Source: Demequina salsinemoris
GTDB lineage: Bacteria; Actinomycetota; Actinomycetes; Actinomycetales; Demequinaceae
Direction: 5' to 3'
DNA length: 64,000 nucleotides
NCBI RefSeq assembly: GCF_000974805.1
Contig: NZ_BBQZ01000006.1
Span: forward strand, 1-64,000
The translations under genes and the position numbers were made by a program. The number at the start of each line of letters is the position of its first letter. The stretch's first letter is position 1. Of this stretch, positions 1 through 8,422 are shown piece after piece. The notes beneath the pieces were generated by a model. It did not search any database and had not been told where the DNA came from. It was given only the letters and a program-made list of their open reading frames with translations.

Positions 1-842
1 GCAGCCACCGTCTGCGCGGAGTCGATGACCTCGGCCATCGTCTCCCTGAGCGCGCCCTGCGCCTTCCGCAACGACCGGGCCATGTCGCCCAGCTCATCAT
101 TCGACGTCACGTCCGCCTCGACGGTCAGGTCGCCCTCACCCATCGCCTCGAGAGACCGCTCAACCTTGCCGGCCGCACCGGTGATGCGCCGCGCGAACCA
201 GACGCCCAACGCGACGGCGACGCCGACGGCGACCACGGCGATCCCGACCAGCATGTACGTGACCTTCGTGACCTGGGAGGCGGCATCGGCCGAGTTGATC
301 GCGATCTGGTCGTCCACCTGGTCGGTGAGATCGCCGACGTGGCCGAGCATGGTGTCGGCGAGCTCGGCGCGGGTGCTCCGGTCCACCTCCGTGCCGGTGT
401 ACGTCGGGTCGTACGCGGAGGTGATCGCGTCCTTGTAGTCCTGCCACGCCTGCTGCTCCTCGGTGCCCCACTGCATATCGGCGCCGTAGGTGGAGGTGAA
501 GAACTGGGAGAACTCATCGAGCTTGGACTCGAACGCGGTGAACAGCTCCTGCTCGGTCGCCCAGTCCGCGACCAGCTCGTCTCCCGAGCTCGATCGCATC
601 TCCATCTGCTGGAAACGCACCGCGTTCAGCGCCGCGAGCACCTCAGCGGCCTTCGTGTCCGAGTCTGAGGAATGCTCCATCGCCTGCTGATCGTTGGAGC
701 CCTGTCCTCTCAGCTGGATGACAGCGATCGCTGCGACCGCGGCGAGCAGGGCGACGACCGTGCCGAAAGCCAGAAGAACCTGAAGGGACAGTCCGAATCG
801 GCGTCCATTCGCCGGACGCATGGCGGAGTCAGGGGTGCGCAT
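1..842 (-). CDS. Methyl-accepting chemotaxis protein, C-terminus beyond window
   Basis: A transmembrane chemoreceptor fragment reads from ATG at 842 down to the window edge, about 280 codons with no stop. A hydrophobic segment lies at about residues 18-42, followed by an extracytoplasmic helical region (about 45-190), a second membrane segment (about 192-214, ending before WFARR) and a HAMP domain containing LEAMGEGDLT. The methylation and signalling tip lie outside. The start follows an AAGGAAAGAG ribosome site. A terminator separates it from the cheA-cheX operon, so it is probably transcribed alone, with a weak sigma-28-like TGAA-N15-CCGATGG upstream. The ligand cannot be inferred. Confidence 0.88.
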   Translation of the reverse strand, partial: MRTPDSAMRPANGRRFGLSLQVLLAFGTVVALLAAVAAIAVIQLRGQGSNDQQAMEHSSDSDTKAAEVLAALNAVRFQQMEMRSSSGDELVADWATEQELFTAFESKLDEFSQFFTSTYGADMQWGTEEQQAWQDYKDAITSAYDPTYTGTEVDRSTRAELADTMLGHVGDLTDQVDDQIAINSADAASQVTKVTYMLVGIAVVAVGVAVALGVWFARRITGAAGKVERSLEAMGEGDLTVEADVTSNDELGDMARSLRKAQGALRETMAEVIDSAQTVA

Positions 843-957
843 TTCTCTTTCCTTGGTGAGGACGAATGATCGCGGGGACTCATCCGGCCCATCGGACGGA
901 TGCCAGGACATTCAAGAGAAACATCGCGATACGTGAACTTCTCTTCCGGCCTGATCC

Positions 958-980
958 CGGACGCCCCCCGGGGGCGTCCG
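958..980. terminator. GC-rich hairpin upstream of receptor gene
   Basis: An 11-bp perfect inverted repeat (958-968 with 970-980) lies between the receptor gene and the chemotaxis operon. There is no T-run, so it may be a second terminator or only structure in the receptor leader. Confidence 0.3.
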
Positions 981-1017
981 CCACAACGCCCGTGCCTCCC
1001 GCCCGAGAACGCACGAA

Positions 1018-1066
1018 GGCCCGCGGGCCGCGCACCCTGGCGAGGGGTGCAGCGGGCCCGCGGGCC
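1018..1066 (-). terminator. Terminator of the chemotaxis operon
   Basis: A long inverted repeat (ggcccgcgggcc at 1018-1029 with gggcccgcgggcc at 1054-1066, extended by gcacc/ggtgc) lies 60-110 nt after the last chemotaxis gene. It has no clear U-tract, which is common for actinobacterial terminators. The rest of the 843-1128 gap holds the receptor leader. Confidence 0.5.
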
Positions 1067-1128
1067 GGTGCGATGCCGGGCGCGGCGCTAGAGGTGGGGG
1101 TCGCCGAACCCGGTCTGGGAGGTGATGC

Positions 1129-1623
1129 CTAGTACGCGACGATCACCGAGATGCGTCCGTCGCCGTAGCCCTGGATGGACAGCGTGCCATCGATGCGGCC
1201 GCCCTCCTGGAGCGCGAGCGAGTTGACGTCGCCGGGCAGGGTCTCGCGCGGCGCGTACGTCTCCTTGAGCTTGAGATGCACCGTGTCCTTCTTGTTGAAC
1301 AGCGATGCGGCCACGTTGAGGATCTCCGACATGTTGTCGAACTGGGGCGGAGTCACCAGGCCGCTGGTGACGGCCTGCTCAGCGCCGTTCTGCGGCATCA
1401 GCGCGATCGCCGAGCCGCCGCGCGCGATGAGCGGGACGTCGACGAGCGCGATCGCGTGGATATTGCTGAAGTCGTCCACGTAGGTGGCGCAGGCGGCCCC
1501 CTCGAGGGGGTCCACCTTCTTGCCGTCGCTCCACTCGACGTCGCGGCCGAGCATGCCCTCGAAGAGCTCCCTCACCTCGAACGCCGTGGGCACCGGCGTC
1601 GGCAGGAGGTCAACGGCGCTCAT
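1129..1623 (-). CDS. CheX-like CheY-phosphate phosphatase (copy 1)
   Basis: A 164-residue soluble protein that probably dephosphorylates CheY-P. It carries the CheC/CheX/FliY active-site pattern: D-N-M-S-E-I-L-N, which fits D-x3-E-x2-N, followed by a proline 22 residues after the Asn. The ATG overlaps the stop of the upstream CheY by ATGA, so the two are translationally coupled. A second copy of the same length follows the other CheY of this operon. The family assignment rests on this motif, the size and the context; overall similarity to characterised CheX is not strong by eye. It is the last gene before the operon terminator. Confidence 0.72.
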   Translation of the reverse strand: MSAVDLLPTPVPTAFEVRELFEGMLGRDVEWSDGKKVDPLEGAACATYVDDFSNIHAIALVDVPLIARGGSAIALMPQNGAEQAVTSGLVTPPQFDNMSEILNVAASLFNKKDTVHLKLKETYAPRETLPGDVNSLALQEGGRIDGTLSIQGYGDGRISVIVAY

Positions 1624-1982
1624 GCGAGGAGGGGGTCGATCGTGTCGCGGAACGTGTCCGCGGTGAACGGCTTGGCGATGAGGAACAGCGCGCCGGCCTG
1701 CTCGGCCATCTCGCGCATCTGGTCCGAGCCCTCGGAGGTGACGAACGCGAAGGGCGTCTCGTCTCCTGCGCCGCGCAGGTTGCGCAGCAGCTCGATACCG
1801 GTCATCTCGGGCATGTTCCAGTCGGACAGCACGAAGTCGGGCTGTCCGGCCTGGATCTTCGTGAGAGCGTCGGCGCCGTTCTCGGCCTCCTCGATCTCCC
1901 ACCAGTCGTAACCCGCCTGACGGAGCGTACGGATCACGATCTGCCGCATGACGCGGCTGTCATCGGCGACGACAACCTTCAT
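1620..1982 (-). CDS. cheY: CheY response regulator (copy 1)
   Basis: A single receiver domain of 120 residues. D7/D8 form the acidic pocket, D54 (SDWNMP) is the phosphoacceptor, and a Thr (FVTSEG) and Lys (AKPF) complete the site. The likely start is the ATG at 1982, because AGAGAGG lies 8 nt upstream; the in-frame GTG at 1991 would touch that ribosome site. CheA should phosphorylate it, and it would act on the flagellar switch. It is followed by a coupled CheX-like phosphatase and preceded, 31 nt upstream, by a second CheY-CheX pair. Confidence 0.9.
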   Translation of the reverse strand: MKVVVADDSRVMRQIVIRTLRQAGYDWWEIEEAENGADALTKIQAGQPDFVLSDWNMPEMTGIELLRNLRGAGDETPFAFVTSEGSDQMREMAEQAGALFLIAKPFTADTFRDTIDPLLA

Positions 1983-2013
1983 GTCGGCCACCTCTCTTTC
2001 TCTTTCGGTCGGG

Positions 2014-2508
2014 TCAGGGCGTGGTTGTGGACTTCTCTTCGAACACCCAGAGGCTCACGCAGACGAGAGAGCCCTTCCAGGTGACGCAGGCATCGACGAT
2101 CGGCTCGAGGCCGGACATGTCCGGCATGCCGCCGGACACGGTCGGCATCGTCAGGGCGCCGGGATGCGTCACGAGCGACTTGACGTTGCCGCCCACGACG
2201 TTCACCAGCTCTCCCACCGCATCGTCGAAATCGACTCCCGGCACCTCGTCGGTGTCCTCGAGGTCGAACAGGACCCGGGCGAGGTCGTCGCCCGTGTCGT
2301 GCCCCATCGAGATGAGGACGCGCGCGTCCTGATCTCCTCCGAGGACGTCGACCCACGTGTAGGTCGGGTGCAGGATCGCGGGGCGCTCGCCGTACCACCG
2401 GATGAGGTGGCCGGGCTCGCCGTCGATCATGGTCGCGAAGAGGTCCTCCGCGATCGTGAAGATGGGGTCGGGGTCCGCGAGGACCTCCCACATGGTCGTG
2501 ACGGTCAC
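2014..2508 (-). CDS. CheX-like CheY-phosphate phosphatase (copy 2)
   Basis: A 164-residue paralogue of the gene at 1129-1623, again coupled to a CheY. It starts at GTG 2508, overlapping the CheY2 stop (GTGA). It has the CheC/CheX/FliY signature in D-A-V-G-E-L-V-N (D-x3-E-x2-N). The downstream proline falls 13 or 19 residues after the Asn, so the last element is less exact than in copy 1. The N-terminal half (FTIAEDLFATMIDGEPGHL) resembles the FEVRELFEGMLGRDVEW stretch of copy 1. The role as a CheY phosphatase is inferred from motif and pairing. Confidence 0.68.
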   Translation of the reverse strand: MTVTTMWEVLADPDPIFTIAEDLFATMIDGEPGHLIRWYGERPAILHPTYTWVDVLGGDQDARVLISMGHDTGDDLARVLFDLEDTDEVPGVDFDDAVGELVNVVGGNVKSLVTHPGALTMPTVSGGMPDMSGLEPIVDACVTWKGSLVCVSLWVFEEKSTTTP

Positions 2509-2888
2509 AGCGTCTCCTTCGCCTCGACGAGCCCCAGGAACTGGAGCTTGTCGACGATCACATCGGGGGTGAAGGGCTTGATGACGTACTCGTGGGCGCC
2601 GGCGGCGAGCGCGCGGACGATCTGGTTCTGCTCGCCCTCGGTCGTCACCATCATCAGGGTGATGTCGCGCCACTCGTCGCGCTTGCGTGCCTCGACCACG
2701 AACTCGAAGCCGGTCATCACCGGCATGTTCCAGTCGATGCAGCACAGCTGCACGTCGTCGTTCTCCTCGAGGCGCGCGAGCGCCTCCTTACCGTCCCCGG
2801 CCTCGACCACGTCGAAGCCGACGCCGGTGAGGATCCCCCCGACGATGCGGCGCATGACGCGCGAGTCATCGATGACAAGTGCCTTCAT
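2505..2888 (-). CDS. cheY: CheY response regulator (copy 2)
   Basis: A 127-residue stand-alone receiver domain with D7/D8, phosphoacceptor D52 (CIDWNMP), Thr in MVTTEG and Lys in VIKPF. It lies 5 nt downstream of cheR and overlaps the following CheX-like gene. It differs considerably from copy 1 (about half identical by eye), so the two may bind different targets or give different signal lifetimes. No output domain is present. Confidence 0.9.
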   Translation of the reverse strand: MKALVIDDSRVMRRIVGGILTGVGFDVVEAGDGKEALARLEENDDVQLCCIDWNMPVMTGFEFVVEARKRDEWRDITLMMVTTEGEQNQIVRALAAGAHEYVIKPFTPDVIVDKLQFLGLVEAKETL

Positions 2889-2893
2889 GTCGT

Positions 2894-3700
2894 CTACTTC
2901 CCTTCGCGAGGCCTGTATACGGATGCGCCACCTTCGTGGACGCGTTCCCAGGAGTCGTCGATTCCGATGGTGGTCTCGGCGGCGCCGAGGAACAGGTACC
3001 CGCCAGGTGCCAGGGAGCGCCTGACCTTGGAGAGCACCTCGCGCTTCGTCGCGACGTCGAAATAGATGAGGACGTTGCGGATGAACACGATGTCGAACGG
3101 GCCGCCCACGGGCGGCTGGTCCAGCAGGTTGTGCTTGCGGAACGTGATCTGGTCACGCAGCTGGGGGTTGATCTCGAAGGTCGCACCCTTGCGCACGAAG
3201 TGCTTGACGAGAACCGGGGCGGGAAGGCCGCGGTTGACCTCGAGCTGGCTGTACGCGCCGAGGCGGGCCTTGGACAGGACCTCCTCAGACAGGTCGGTCG
3301 CGGTGACCGAGAGCCCCAGGTCCGCGTGGTGGTCCTTGACCGTCATCGCGATCGAGTAGGGCTCCTGGCCGGACGAGCATGCGGCCGACCAGACCTTGAG
3401 GTGACGCTTGCCCTGGTTGCGCAGCTCCGGGATCACGTGCTGGCGCAGCATGTTGAACGGGCTGATGTCGCGGAACCAGGACGTCTCGTTCGTGGTGAGC
3501 GCCTCGACCACCGCATCGTGCAGGCCGGTGTTGGCGCGCAGGGTGCGGACGTAGGCGTCGACGTTCGGGGCGCCGGCGGACCTGGCGAGCGGCGCGAGGC
3601 GGCTCTCGACCAGGTACTCCTTGCCCTTCTCGAGCTGGATCGCGCTGCGCTGGCGCACCAGCGTCGCGACGAAGTCGAAGGCCTCGGGTGCGATGCTCAT
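2894..3700 (-). CDS. cheR: Chemotaxis protein methyltransferase CheR
   Basis: This 268-residue S-adenosylmethionine-dependent methyltransferase adds methyl groups to receptor glutamates. An all-helical N-terminal domain is followed by the SAM-binding segment VWSAACSSGQEPYSIAM, the acidic TDLS loop and FDIVFIRNVLIYFD. The ATG overlaps the cheB stop by ATGA, which sets the start even though the frame stays open further upstream. CheR and CheB together set receptor adaptation. Confidence 0.95.
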   Translation of the reverse strand: MSIAPEAFDFVATLVRQRSAIQLEKGKEYLVESRLAPLARSAGAPNVDAYVRTLRANTGLHDAVVEALTTNETSWFRDISPFNMLRQHVIPELRNQGKRHLKVWSAACSSGQEPYSIAMTVKDHHADLGLSVTATDLSEEVLSKARLGAYSQLEVNRGLPAPVLVKHFVRKGATFEINPQLRDQITFRKHNLLDQPPVGGPFDIVFIRNVLIYFDVATKREVLSKVRRSLAPGGYLFLGAAETTIGIDDSWERVHEGGASVYRPREGK

Positions 3701-4755
3701 CGTCCGACCCCCACTCCCGCGGTGCGGCCCGCGAAGATGGCGGCGATCGCCGGAGCGATCTCGGAGATCGGGAGGATCTGGTGAGCGAGGCCCGCGGTCG
3801 CGGCTGCTCCCGGCATCCCCCAGACCACCGAGGTGGCCTCGTCCTGGACGATCACACGACCTCCGGCGTCCTTGATCTTGCGCGCGCCCTCGCGTCCGTC
3901 GGCGCCCATGCCGGTGAGGATCACGGCGAGCAGGTCGCCTCCCCACACCTTCACGGCGGAGTCGAACATGACGTCCACGGCGGGGCGGCAGAAGTTCACC
4001 TGCGGTCCCTGGTGGACCACCGCCTTGACGAGCGTTCCCTGGTTGCGCGCCTCGAGGTGATAATCGCCGGGCGCGACGTAGATGCGGCCCGGGTCGAGAC
4101 GGTCGCCCTCCTTGGCCTCCACGACGTGGGAGGGGCCGAGACGGTCGAGCCTGTTGGCGAGCTGCGCGGTGAAGACGGGCGGCATGTGCTGCGTGACGAG
4201 CACCGGCACGGGCAGGGCCGAGGGCAGCGCGCCGATGACCTTCGACAGCGCCTCGGGACCTCCCGTGGAGGACCCGATGACGACGGCACGCGGACGACGC
4301 ACTGGGCCCTGGGGCTCGGCGACGCGGGCCGGCGCGGTGAGGCGCGGGCGCCCGACGAGGGCCTTGATCTTCGGCAGCAGCTGCTGCTTGATGACGCCGA
4401 CGGCCTCGGCCGGGTCGGCGACGCGCGTCGGCTTGGTGACGTAGTCCGTAGCACCCGCTGCGAGAGCGTCGAGCGTGGCGGACGCGCCATGCGACGTGAG
4501 GGTCGAGAACATGATGATCGGGGTGCGCACGTTGCGGCGGCGCAGCTCCGTCACGGTCTCGATGCCGTTCATGATCGGCATCTCGATGTCCATCGTGATC
4601 AGGTCGGGCCTGAGAGACGCGACCTTCGTCAGCGCGATCTGACCGTTCTGCGCGACGCCGACGATCTCGATCGACGGGTCGGCGGCCAGCGCCTCGGTGA
4701 CGATGCGGCGCACCACGACGGAGTCGTCGACGACGAGGACCTTGATGGGGGCCAT
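3697..4755 (-). CDS. cheB: Chemotaxis methylesterase/deamidase CheB
   Basis: A 352-residue protein with an N-terminal receiver domain (D10/D11 pocket, phosphoacceptor D56 in TMDIEMP) and a C-terminal methylesterase domain with VIGSSTGGPEAL (catalytic Ser), VTQHMPP (His) and TGMGADGREG (Asp). It removes receptor methyl groups when phosphorylated by CheA. It begins directly at the stop of a 20-codon upstream ORF and overlaps cheR at its end. Confidence 0.96.
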   Translation of the reverse strand: MAPIKVLVVDDSVVVRRIVTEALAADPSIEIVGVAQNGQIALTKVASLRPDLITMDIEMPIMNGIETVTELRRRNVRTPIIMFSTLTSHGASATLDALAAGATDYVTKPTRVADPAEAVGVIKQQLLPKIKALVGRPRLTAPARVAEPQGPVRRPRAVVIGSSTGGPEALSKVIGALPSALPVPVLVTQHMPPVFTAQLANRLDRLGPSHVVEAKEGDRLDPGRIYVAPGDYHLEARNQGTLVKAVVHQGPQVNFCRPAVDVMFDSAVKVWGGDLLAVILTGMGADGREGARKIKDAGGRVIVQDEATSVVWGMPGAAATAGLAHQILPISEIAPAIAAIFAGRTAGVGVGR

Positions 4756-4817
4756 CAGCGACCGCCCATCCGGCGGCCCGAGCGCTCGAGGCGAGCGCCT
4801 CCGCTCTGCGTTGTCAT
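4755..4817 (-). CDS. Possible 20-residue upstream ORF coupled to cheB
   Basis: An ATG at 4817 has a strong AGAGGAG ribosome site 5 nt upstream and opens a 20-codon frame (MTTQSGGARLERSGRRMGGR). Its TGA shares a base with the cheB ATG. cheB itself has no comparable ribosome site, so translation of this short frame may drive cheB by termination-reinitiation. It may encode no functional peptide. It lies between cheW and cheB. Confidence 0.4.
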   Translation of the reverse strand: MTTQSGGARLERSGRRMGGR

Positions 4818-4855
4818 CGTGTCTCCTCTGCTGACGCCTTCGGCGCCAGGGTGGT

Positions 4856-4880
4856 GCCGGGCCCTCGCGGGCCCCGGCGT
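4856..4880 (-). terminator. Hairpin between cheW and cheB
   Basis: A GC-only inverted repeat (gccgggccc / gggccccggc with a tcgc loop) follows cheW by about 30 nt. It has no U-tract; it could attenuate read-through and lower cheB-cheX expression relative to cheA-cheW. Confidence 0.3.
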
Positions 4881-4908
4881 GGGAACTGGGGAAGTGGGGG
4901 AGGTCGGG

Positions 4909-5328
4909 TCAGACCTGGGCGGCGAGATCGACGTCGAGCGACAGGAGGAGCTCGTCCTCCATCGAGTAGACGCCGGTCACGAGCTCCTGGAGCGACTCCT
5001 CGAGCGTGGGCGGCGGGGGGCCGAACGTGTCGGGGTCGAGCTCAAGGACGTCGCCGACCGCGTCGACCAGCAGCGAGATCGGCTCGCCGTCGATGTTGAC
5101 GACCATCATCATCGGCTCGTCGTCCGGACCGTACGGCTCGCGACCCAGACGGGCGCGGAGATCCACCATGAGGACCACCTGGCCGCGAAGGTTCACGAGG
5201 CCGGCCACGGTGCGCGGCGCGTGGGGCACCGGCGTGTGAGCCTGGATCTTGAGGGCCTCCTGGACCCGGGCGACGTCGACGCCGTACAGGCGGTCGTCGA
5301 GCTTGAACGTGGCGAGCTGGTGACGCAT
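4909..5328 (-). CDS. cheW: Chemotaxis coupling protein CheW
   Basis: A 139-residue single CheW (SH3-like) domain that links receptors to CheA. Typical elements are YGVDVARVQEALKI, the GLVNLRGQVVLMVDLR segment and a late ISLLVDAVGDVLEL stretch. It begins 1 nt after the cheA stop and is co-transcribed with it. The length and single-domain form are normal. Confidence 0.94.
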   Translation of the reverse strand: MRHQLATFKLDDRLYGVDVARVQEALKIQAHTPVPHAPRTVAGLVNLRGQVVLMVDLRARLGREPYGPDDEPMMMVVNIDGEPISLLVDAVGDVLELDPDTFGPPPPTLEESLQELVTGVYSMEDELLLSLDVDLAAQV

Positions 5329-5329
5329 G

Positions 5330-7735
5330 TCAGGCTCCCTTCCCGGCGCCGATGAGCTCGGCTACCTCGGACTCGTTGAAGACGTTGTCGTCGGCCTCGT
5401 AGAAGGAGGCGTCCGCGGCGGTGACCGCGGCCTCCAGGTCGAGCAGCTCGGTGACCTTGTCCTTGACCACGATCGACCCGAGCAGGCCGTAGCCCGACAC
5501 CTCGGAACGCTCCTCCTCCGAGGAGTCGACGATGTCGACCACCTCGTTGGCGATGAGCGCCACGGTCCGGTCGCCGCGCTGGCACACGACGAAGGCGAGC
5601 TCCTCGCGGAAGGCCGCGCCGGCGCCGAGCATCTGGGCCAGGTCGACCACCGGCGTGATCCGGTCGCGGTACTGCATGACGCTCGCGCCTCCGACGGTCT
5701 CGAGGACCGTCGCGGGGAGGCGCTCGAGGCGGGTGACCGCGCCGAGCGGCATCGCGAGCTGGCGCCCGTCGCCGACGGAGACCACGAGCATCTGCTCGGT
5801 GTCGCCGCGGCCGGCGTGCTCGTCGTGGCCCTCGATCTGGGTCTCGTTGAGCTCCAGGGCCCGACGGGCGACCGCGGGGATGTCGAGGATCAGCGTGACC
5901 GATCCGTCGCCCAGCAGCGTCGCGCCGGCGTAGAGGCCGATGGTCTTGATGGCCGCGGCGATCGGCTTGGCGACGATCTCCTCGGTGTTGCGGACCTTGT
6001 CGACCAGGAGGCCGAAGCGGCCGCCGTCTGCCTGCAGCACCGCGATGACTGCACCGACGAGCGACTCTCGCTTCTGGCGGCCGAGCACGTCGCGCAGATC
6101 CACGAGCGGGAGCAGGTGGCCGCGCAGGCGGTACACCGGGGCGTCGCCCACGTGGTCGATGCCGGTGAGCTTGTCGTCGATCGCGAGCAGCTCGAGCAGG
6201 TTCACCTGCGGGATCGCGAAGGTCTCGGAGGCCGACTCCACGGTCAGCGCGGGCATGATGGCCAGCGTCAGCGGGATGCGCAGGCGCCACGTGGTGCCGG
6301 CGCCGGGGGTCGACTGCACGTCGACGACGCCGCCGATCCCGTCGATCTTGGTCTTGACGACGTCCATGCCGACACCGCGACCGGACACGTTCGTGACCTT
6401 CTCGGCGGTCGAGAAGCCGGGCAGGAAGAGCAGCTGCAGGATGTCCTGCGGGCTCATCGCCTCGATCTGCGCCGCGGTCTTGAGGTCCTTCTCGATGGCC
6501 TTGGCCGAGATGACCTCGGGGTCGATGCCCTTGCCGTCGTCCGTGATCTCGATGACGACCTGACCGCCCTGGTGGTAGGCCTTCAGGGTGAGCACACCCT
6601 GCTCGGGCTTGCCGACCTTGGTGCGGGTCTCGGGCGTCTCGATGCCGTGGTCGATCGCGTTGCGGATCAGGTGCGTCAGCGGGTCCTTGATCGCCTCCAG
6701 GACGCCGCGGTCGAGCTCCGTGTCCTTGCCGACCATGTCGAGGCGCACCTTGCGGCCGAGGGCCGACGAGATGTCGCGCACCATGCGGGGAACCTTGTTC
6801 CACACGTGGTCGATCGGCTGCATGCGGGTCTTCATGACGCCCTGCTGCAGCTCGGTCGCGATGAGCGACAGGCGCTGCGAGGCGCGGACCAGGACCGGGT
6901 CGTCCATGTCGGCGGCCAGGTTGGTCATCGCGTTGCGGGCGAGGACGAGCTCGCCGACGTGACGCATGAGGGCGTCGAGCACGTCCACGTCCACGCGGAT
7001 CGACTGCTCGGCGGCCGAGCGGACCGCGGTCTCCTCGACCTTCTCCGTCTTCGCGGCGGGGGCCGCGGGCGCGGCGGCGGCCGCAGGGGCTGCCGGCGCC
7101 GGGGCCTCGGCGGGCTTGTCGGCCGGGCGCTTGCCGATCTTCGGCTTGATGGTCTTGGCGGGCTCCGCGGCGGGCTCCGCAGCGGGCTCCGGCTCGGCGA
7201 CGGCCTCCTCGGCGGGAAGCTCCTCGTCGTCCTCGTCGTCCTCGTCGTCCTCGTCGTCGTCGCTCACGTGGAGGGCCGTCATGGCCTCGGACAGCGCGTC
7301 GTCGGCGTCGGCGTCGGCGGGAGCCGCGGCCGCGGCGGCGCCGCCGGTCGGGTCGTCCAGGACGGCCTGGAGCTCGGCGACGACGGGCGCGGTGTCGATC
7401 GTGCCCTCGTTGCCGGTGGCCTCGATCGAGCCGAGCAGGTCGCGCACCGCGTCGACCATCTTGAGCAGCACGTCGGCGGTGAGCTGAGTCATCTCACGCT
7501 TGCCGTCACGCAGCTCGGCGAGGAGGTTCTCGCCGACGTGCGTGAGGGACTCGAGGTTGCTGAAAGCAAGGAAGCCCGAGGTGCCCTTGATGGTGTGGAT
7601 GGTGCGGAACACCGAGCTCAGCAGAGCGCGCGAGCCGGCGTCGCTCTCCAGAGCGACAAGGTCCTGGTCAAGCTGGTCGAGGTTCTCGTAGCTCTCGACC
7701 ACGAACTCCCGGACGATCTCATCCATCGCGTCCAT
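5330..7735 (-). CDS. cheA: Chemotaxis histidine kinase CheA with two CheW-like domains
   Basis: An 801-residue kinase. The N-terminal Hpt domain has phosphoacceptor H47 (TIHTIKGTSGF). After an Ala/Pro/acidic linker (about 140-240) come the dimerisation helices, an ATPase domain (LTHLIRNAIDHGIE, DDGKGID, GRGVGMDVV) and not one but two CheW-like regulatory domains (about 480-620 and 645-785). No distinct CheY-binding P2 domain is obvious; the low-complexity linker occupies its place. The start ATG has AGGAG 7 nt upstream. It autophosphorylates under receptor control and feeds two CheYs and CheB. Confidence 0.95.
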   Translation of the reverse strand: MDAMDEIVREFVVESYENLDQLDQDLVALESDAGSRALLSSVFRTIHTIKGTSGFLAFSNLESLTHVGENLLAELRDGKREMTQLTADVLLKMVDAVRDLLGSIEATGNEGTIDTAPVVAELQAVLDDPTGGAAAAAAPADADADDALSEAMTALHVSDDDEDDEDDEDDEELPAEEAVAEPEPAAEPAAEPAKTIKPKIGKRPADKPAEAPAPAAPAAAAAPAAPAAKTEKVEETAVRSAAEQSIRVDVDVLDALMRHVGELVLARNAMTNLAADMDDPVLVRASQRLSLIATELQQGVMKTRMQPIDHVWNKVPRMVRDISSALGRKVRLDMVGKDTELDRGVLEAIKDPLTHLIRNAIDHGIETPETRTKVGKPEQGVLTLKAYHQGGQVVIEITDDGKGIDPEVISAKAIEKDLKTAAQIEAMSPQDILQLLFLPGFSTAEKVTNVSGRGVGMDVVKTKIDGIGGVVDVQSTPGAGTTWRLRIPLTLAIMPALTVESASETFAIPQVNLLELLAIDDKLTGIDHVGDAPVYRLRGHLLPLVDLRDVLGRQKRESLVGAVIAVLQADGGRFGLLVDKVRNTEEIVAKPIAAAIKTIGLYAGATLLGDGSVTLILDIPAVARRALELNETQIEGHDEHAGRGDTEQMLVVSVGDGRQLAMPLGAVTRLERLPATVLETVGGASVMQYRDRITPVVDLAQMLGAGAAFREELAFVVCQRGDRTVALIANEVVDIVDSSEEERSEVSGYGLLGSIVVKDKVTELLDLEAAVTAADASFYEADDNVFNESEVAELIGAGKGA

Positions 7736-7867
7736 CGATACGCTCCTGTCACGTTCCTGGCGGCTCTCTGCCGTGTCAGGGTGCTCATCGGCCGGGGGTA
7801 CGCGATGGTGAGCAGTCGTGTCAGGTCGGGTGAAACGGGCGCAGGGACGATGCGGGTGTCGCCCGAC

Positions 7868-8422
7868 CTAGTCAGGCAGCGGCGTGTAGTCGTCGCACCA
7901 GGCAAGGACAGCGGCGCGCGCGTCCTCGGCCGACATCGCCTCCTGCCGGGTCTCGCCGTCGGCATCAGTGCTGACGAGCCATGCCTCGGACTCGCCGCTC
8001 AGGGCCGCGGGCTCGACGAAGGCGCGCGTGTCGTACGAGGTCACCCAGATCGCCCCGAGCTCGCGGGTCGCGCCCTCGAGGCGCTCGGTCTGGCTGCTGT
8101 CGTCCAACGCCCAGCCGGCGGGGATCTCGGAGGCGTCGGTCGGAGCGGGCAGCGGCCACTCCTGGACGGCGTCAACGTCGCTCGGATCCTTCGCCGTGGG
8201 CTCGTAGAGCACGTAGCCGCCGGAATCTCCTGAGTCGGTCTCGCTGACCTCGACGAGCCACGGCACGTCACCCGCGCACAGCGGGGTGACGACGGAGGCC
8301 GTGCCGTCGCCGTGGTCGATCCACGCGAGCGGCGCGTCGTAGGCCTCGCGGGAGCATCCGCTGAGCGTCGCCGCCGTGAGGACGACGGCCCCGAGCAAGG
8401 CTCGGCGTCGCACCGGCGTCAT
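7868..8422 (-). CDS. Putative lipoprotein, unknown function
   Basis: A 184-residue protein. Its N-terminus is a lipoprotein signal: RRR, a hydrophobic run, then LSGC, so Cys at about 21 would be lipidated and the protein anchored outside the membrane. The mature part is acidic, contains two further cysteines (PLCAG and AWCDD) that could form a disulfide, and has no recognised domain. The ATG overlaps the stop of the upstream membrane-protein gene (ATGA). It is unrelated in kind to the chemotaxis and iron genes on either side. Confidence 0.65.
   Translation of the reverse strand: MTPVRRRALLGAVVLTAATLSGCSREAYDAPLAWIDHGDGTASVVTPLCAGDVPWLVEVSETDSGDSGGYVLYEPTAKDPSDVDAVQEWPLPAPTDASEIPAGWALDDSSQTERLEGATRELGAIWVTSYDTRAFVEPAALSGESEAWLVSTDADGETRQEAMSAEDARAAVLAWCDDYTPLPD

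Noticed and set aside
1129-1902. A longer frame that would extend the CheX-like gene into cheY
   Set aside because: The extra N-terminal part is the wrong frame of cheY and is Arg-rich nonsense; the ATGA overlap gives the natural start at 1623.
3688-5355. A 555-codon plus-strand frame opposite cheB and cheW
   Set aside because: Same cause: the opposite strand encodes recognisable CheB and CheW.
5327-8233. A very long open frame (968 codons) on the plus strand opposite cheA
   Set aside because: It is the antisense of cheA, which has clear domains. GC-rich codon bias keeps the complementary frame open; its composition (Arg/Gly/Asp/Val/His) is not protein-like.
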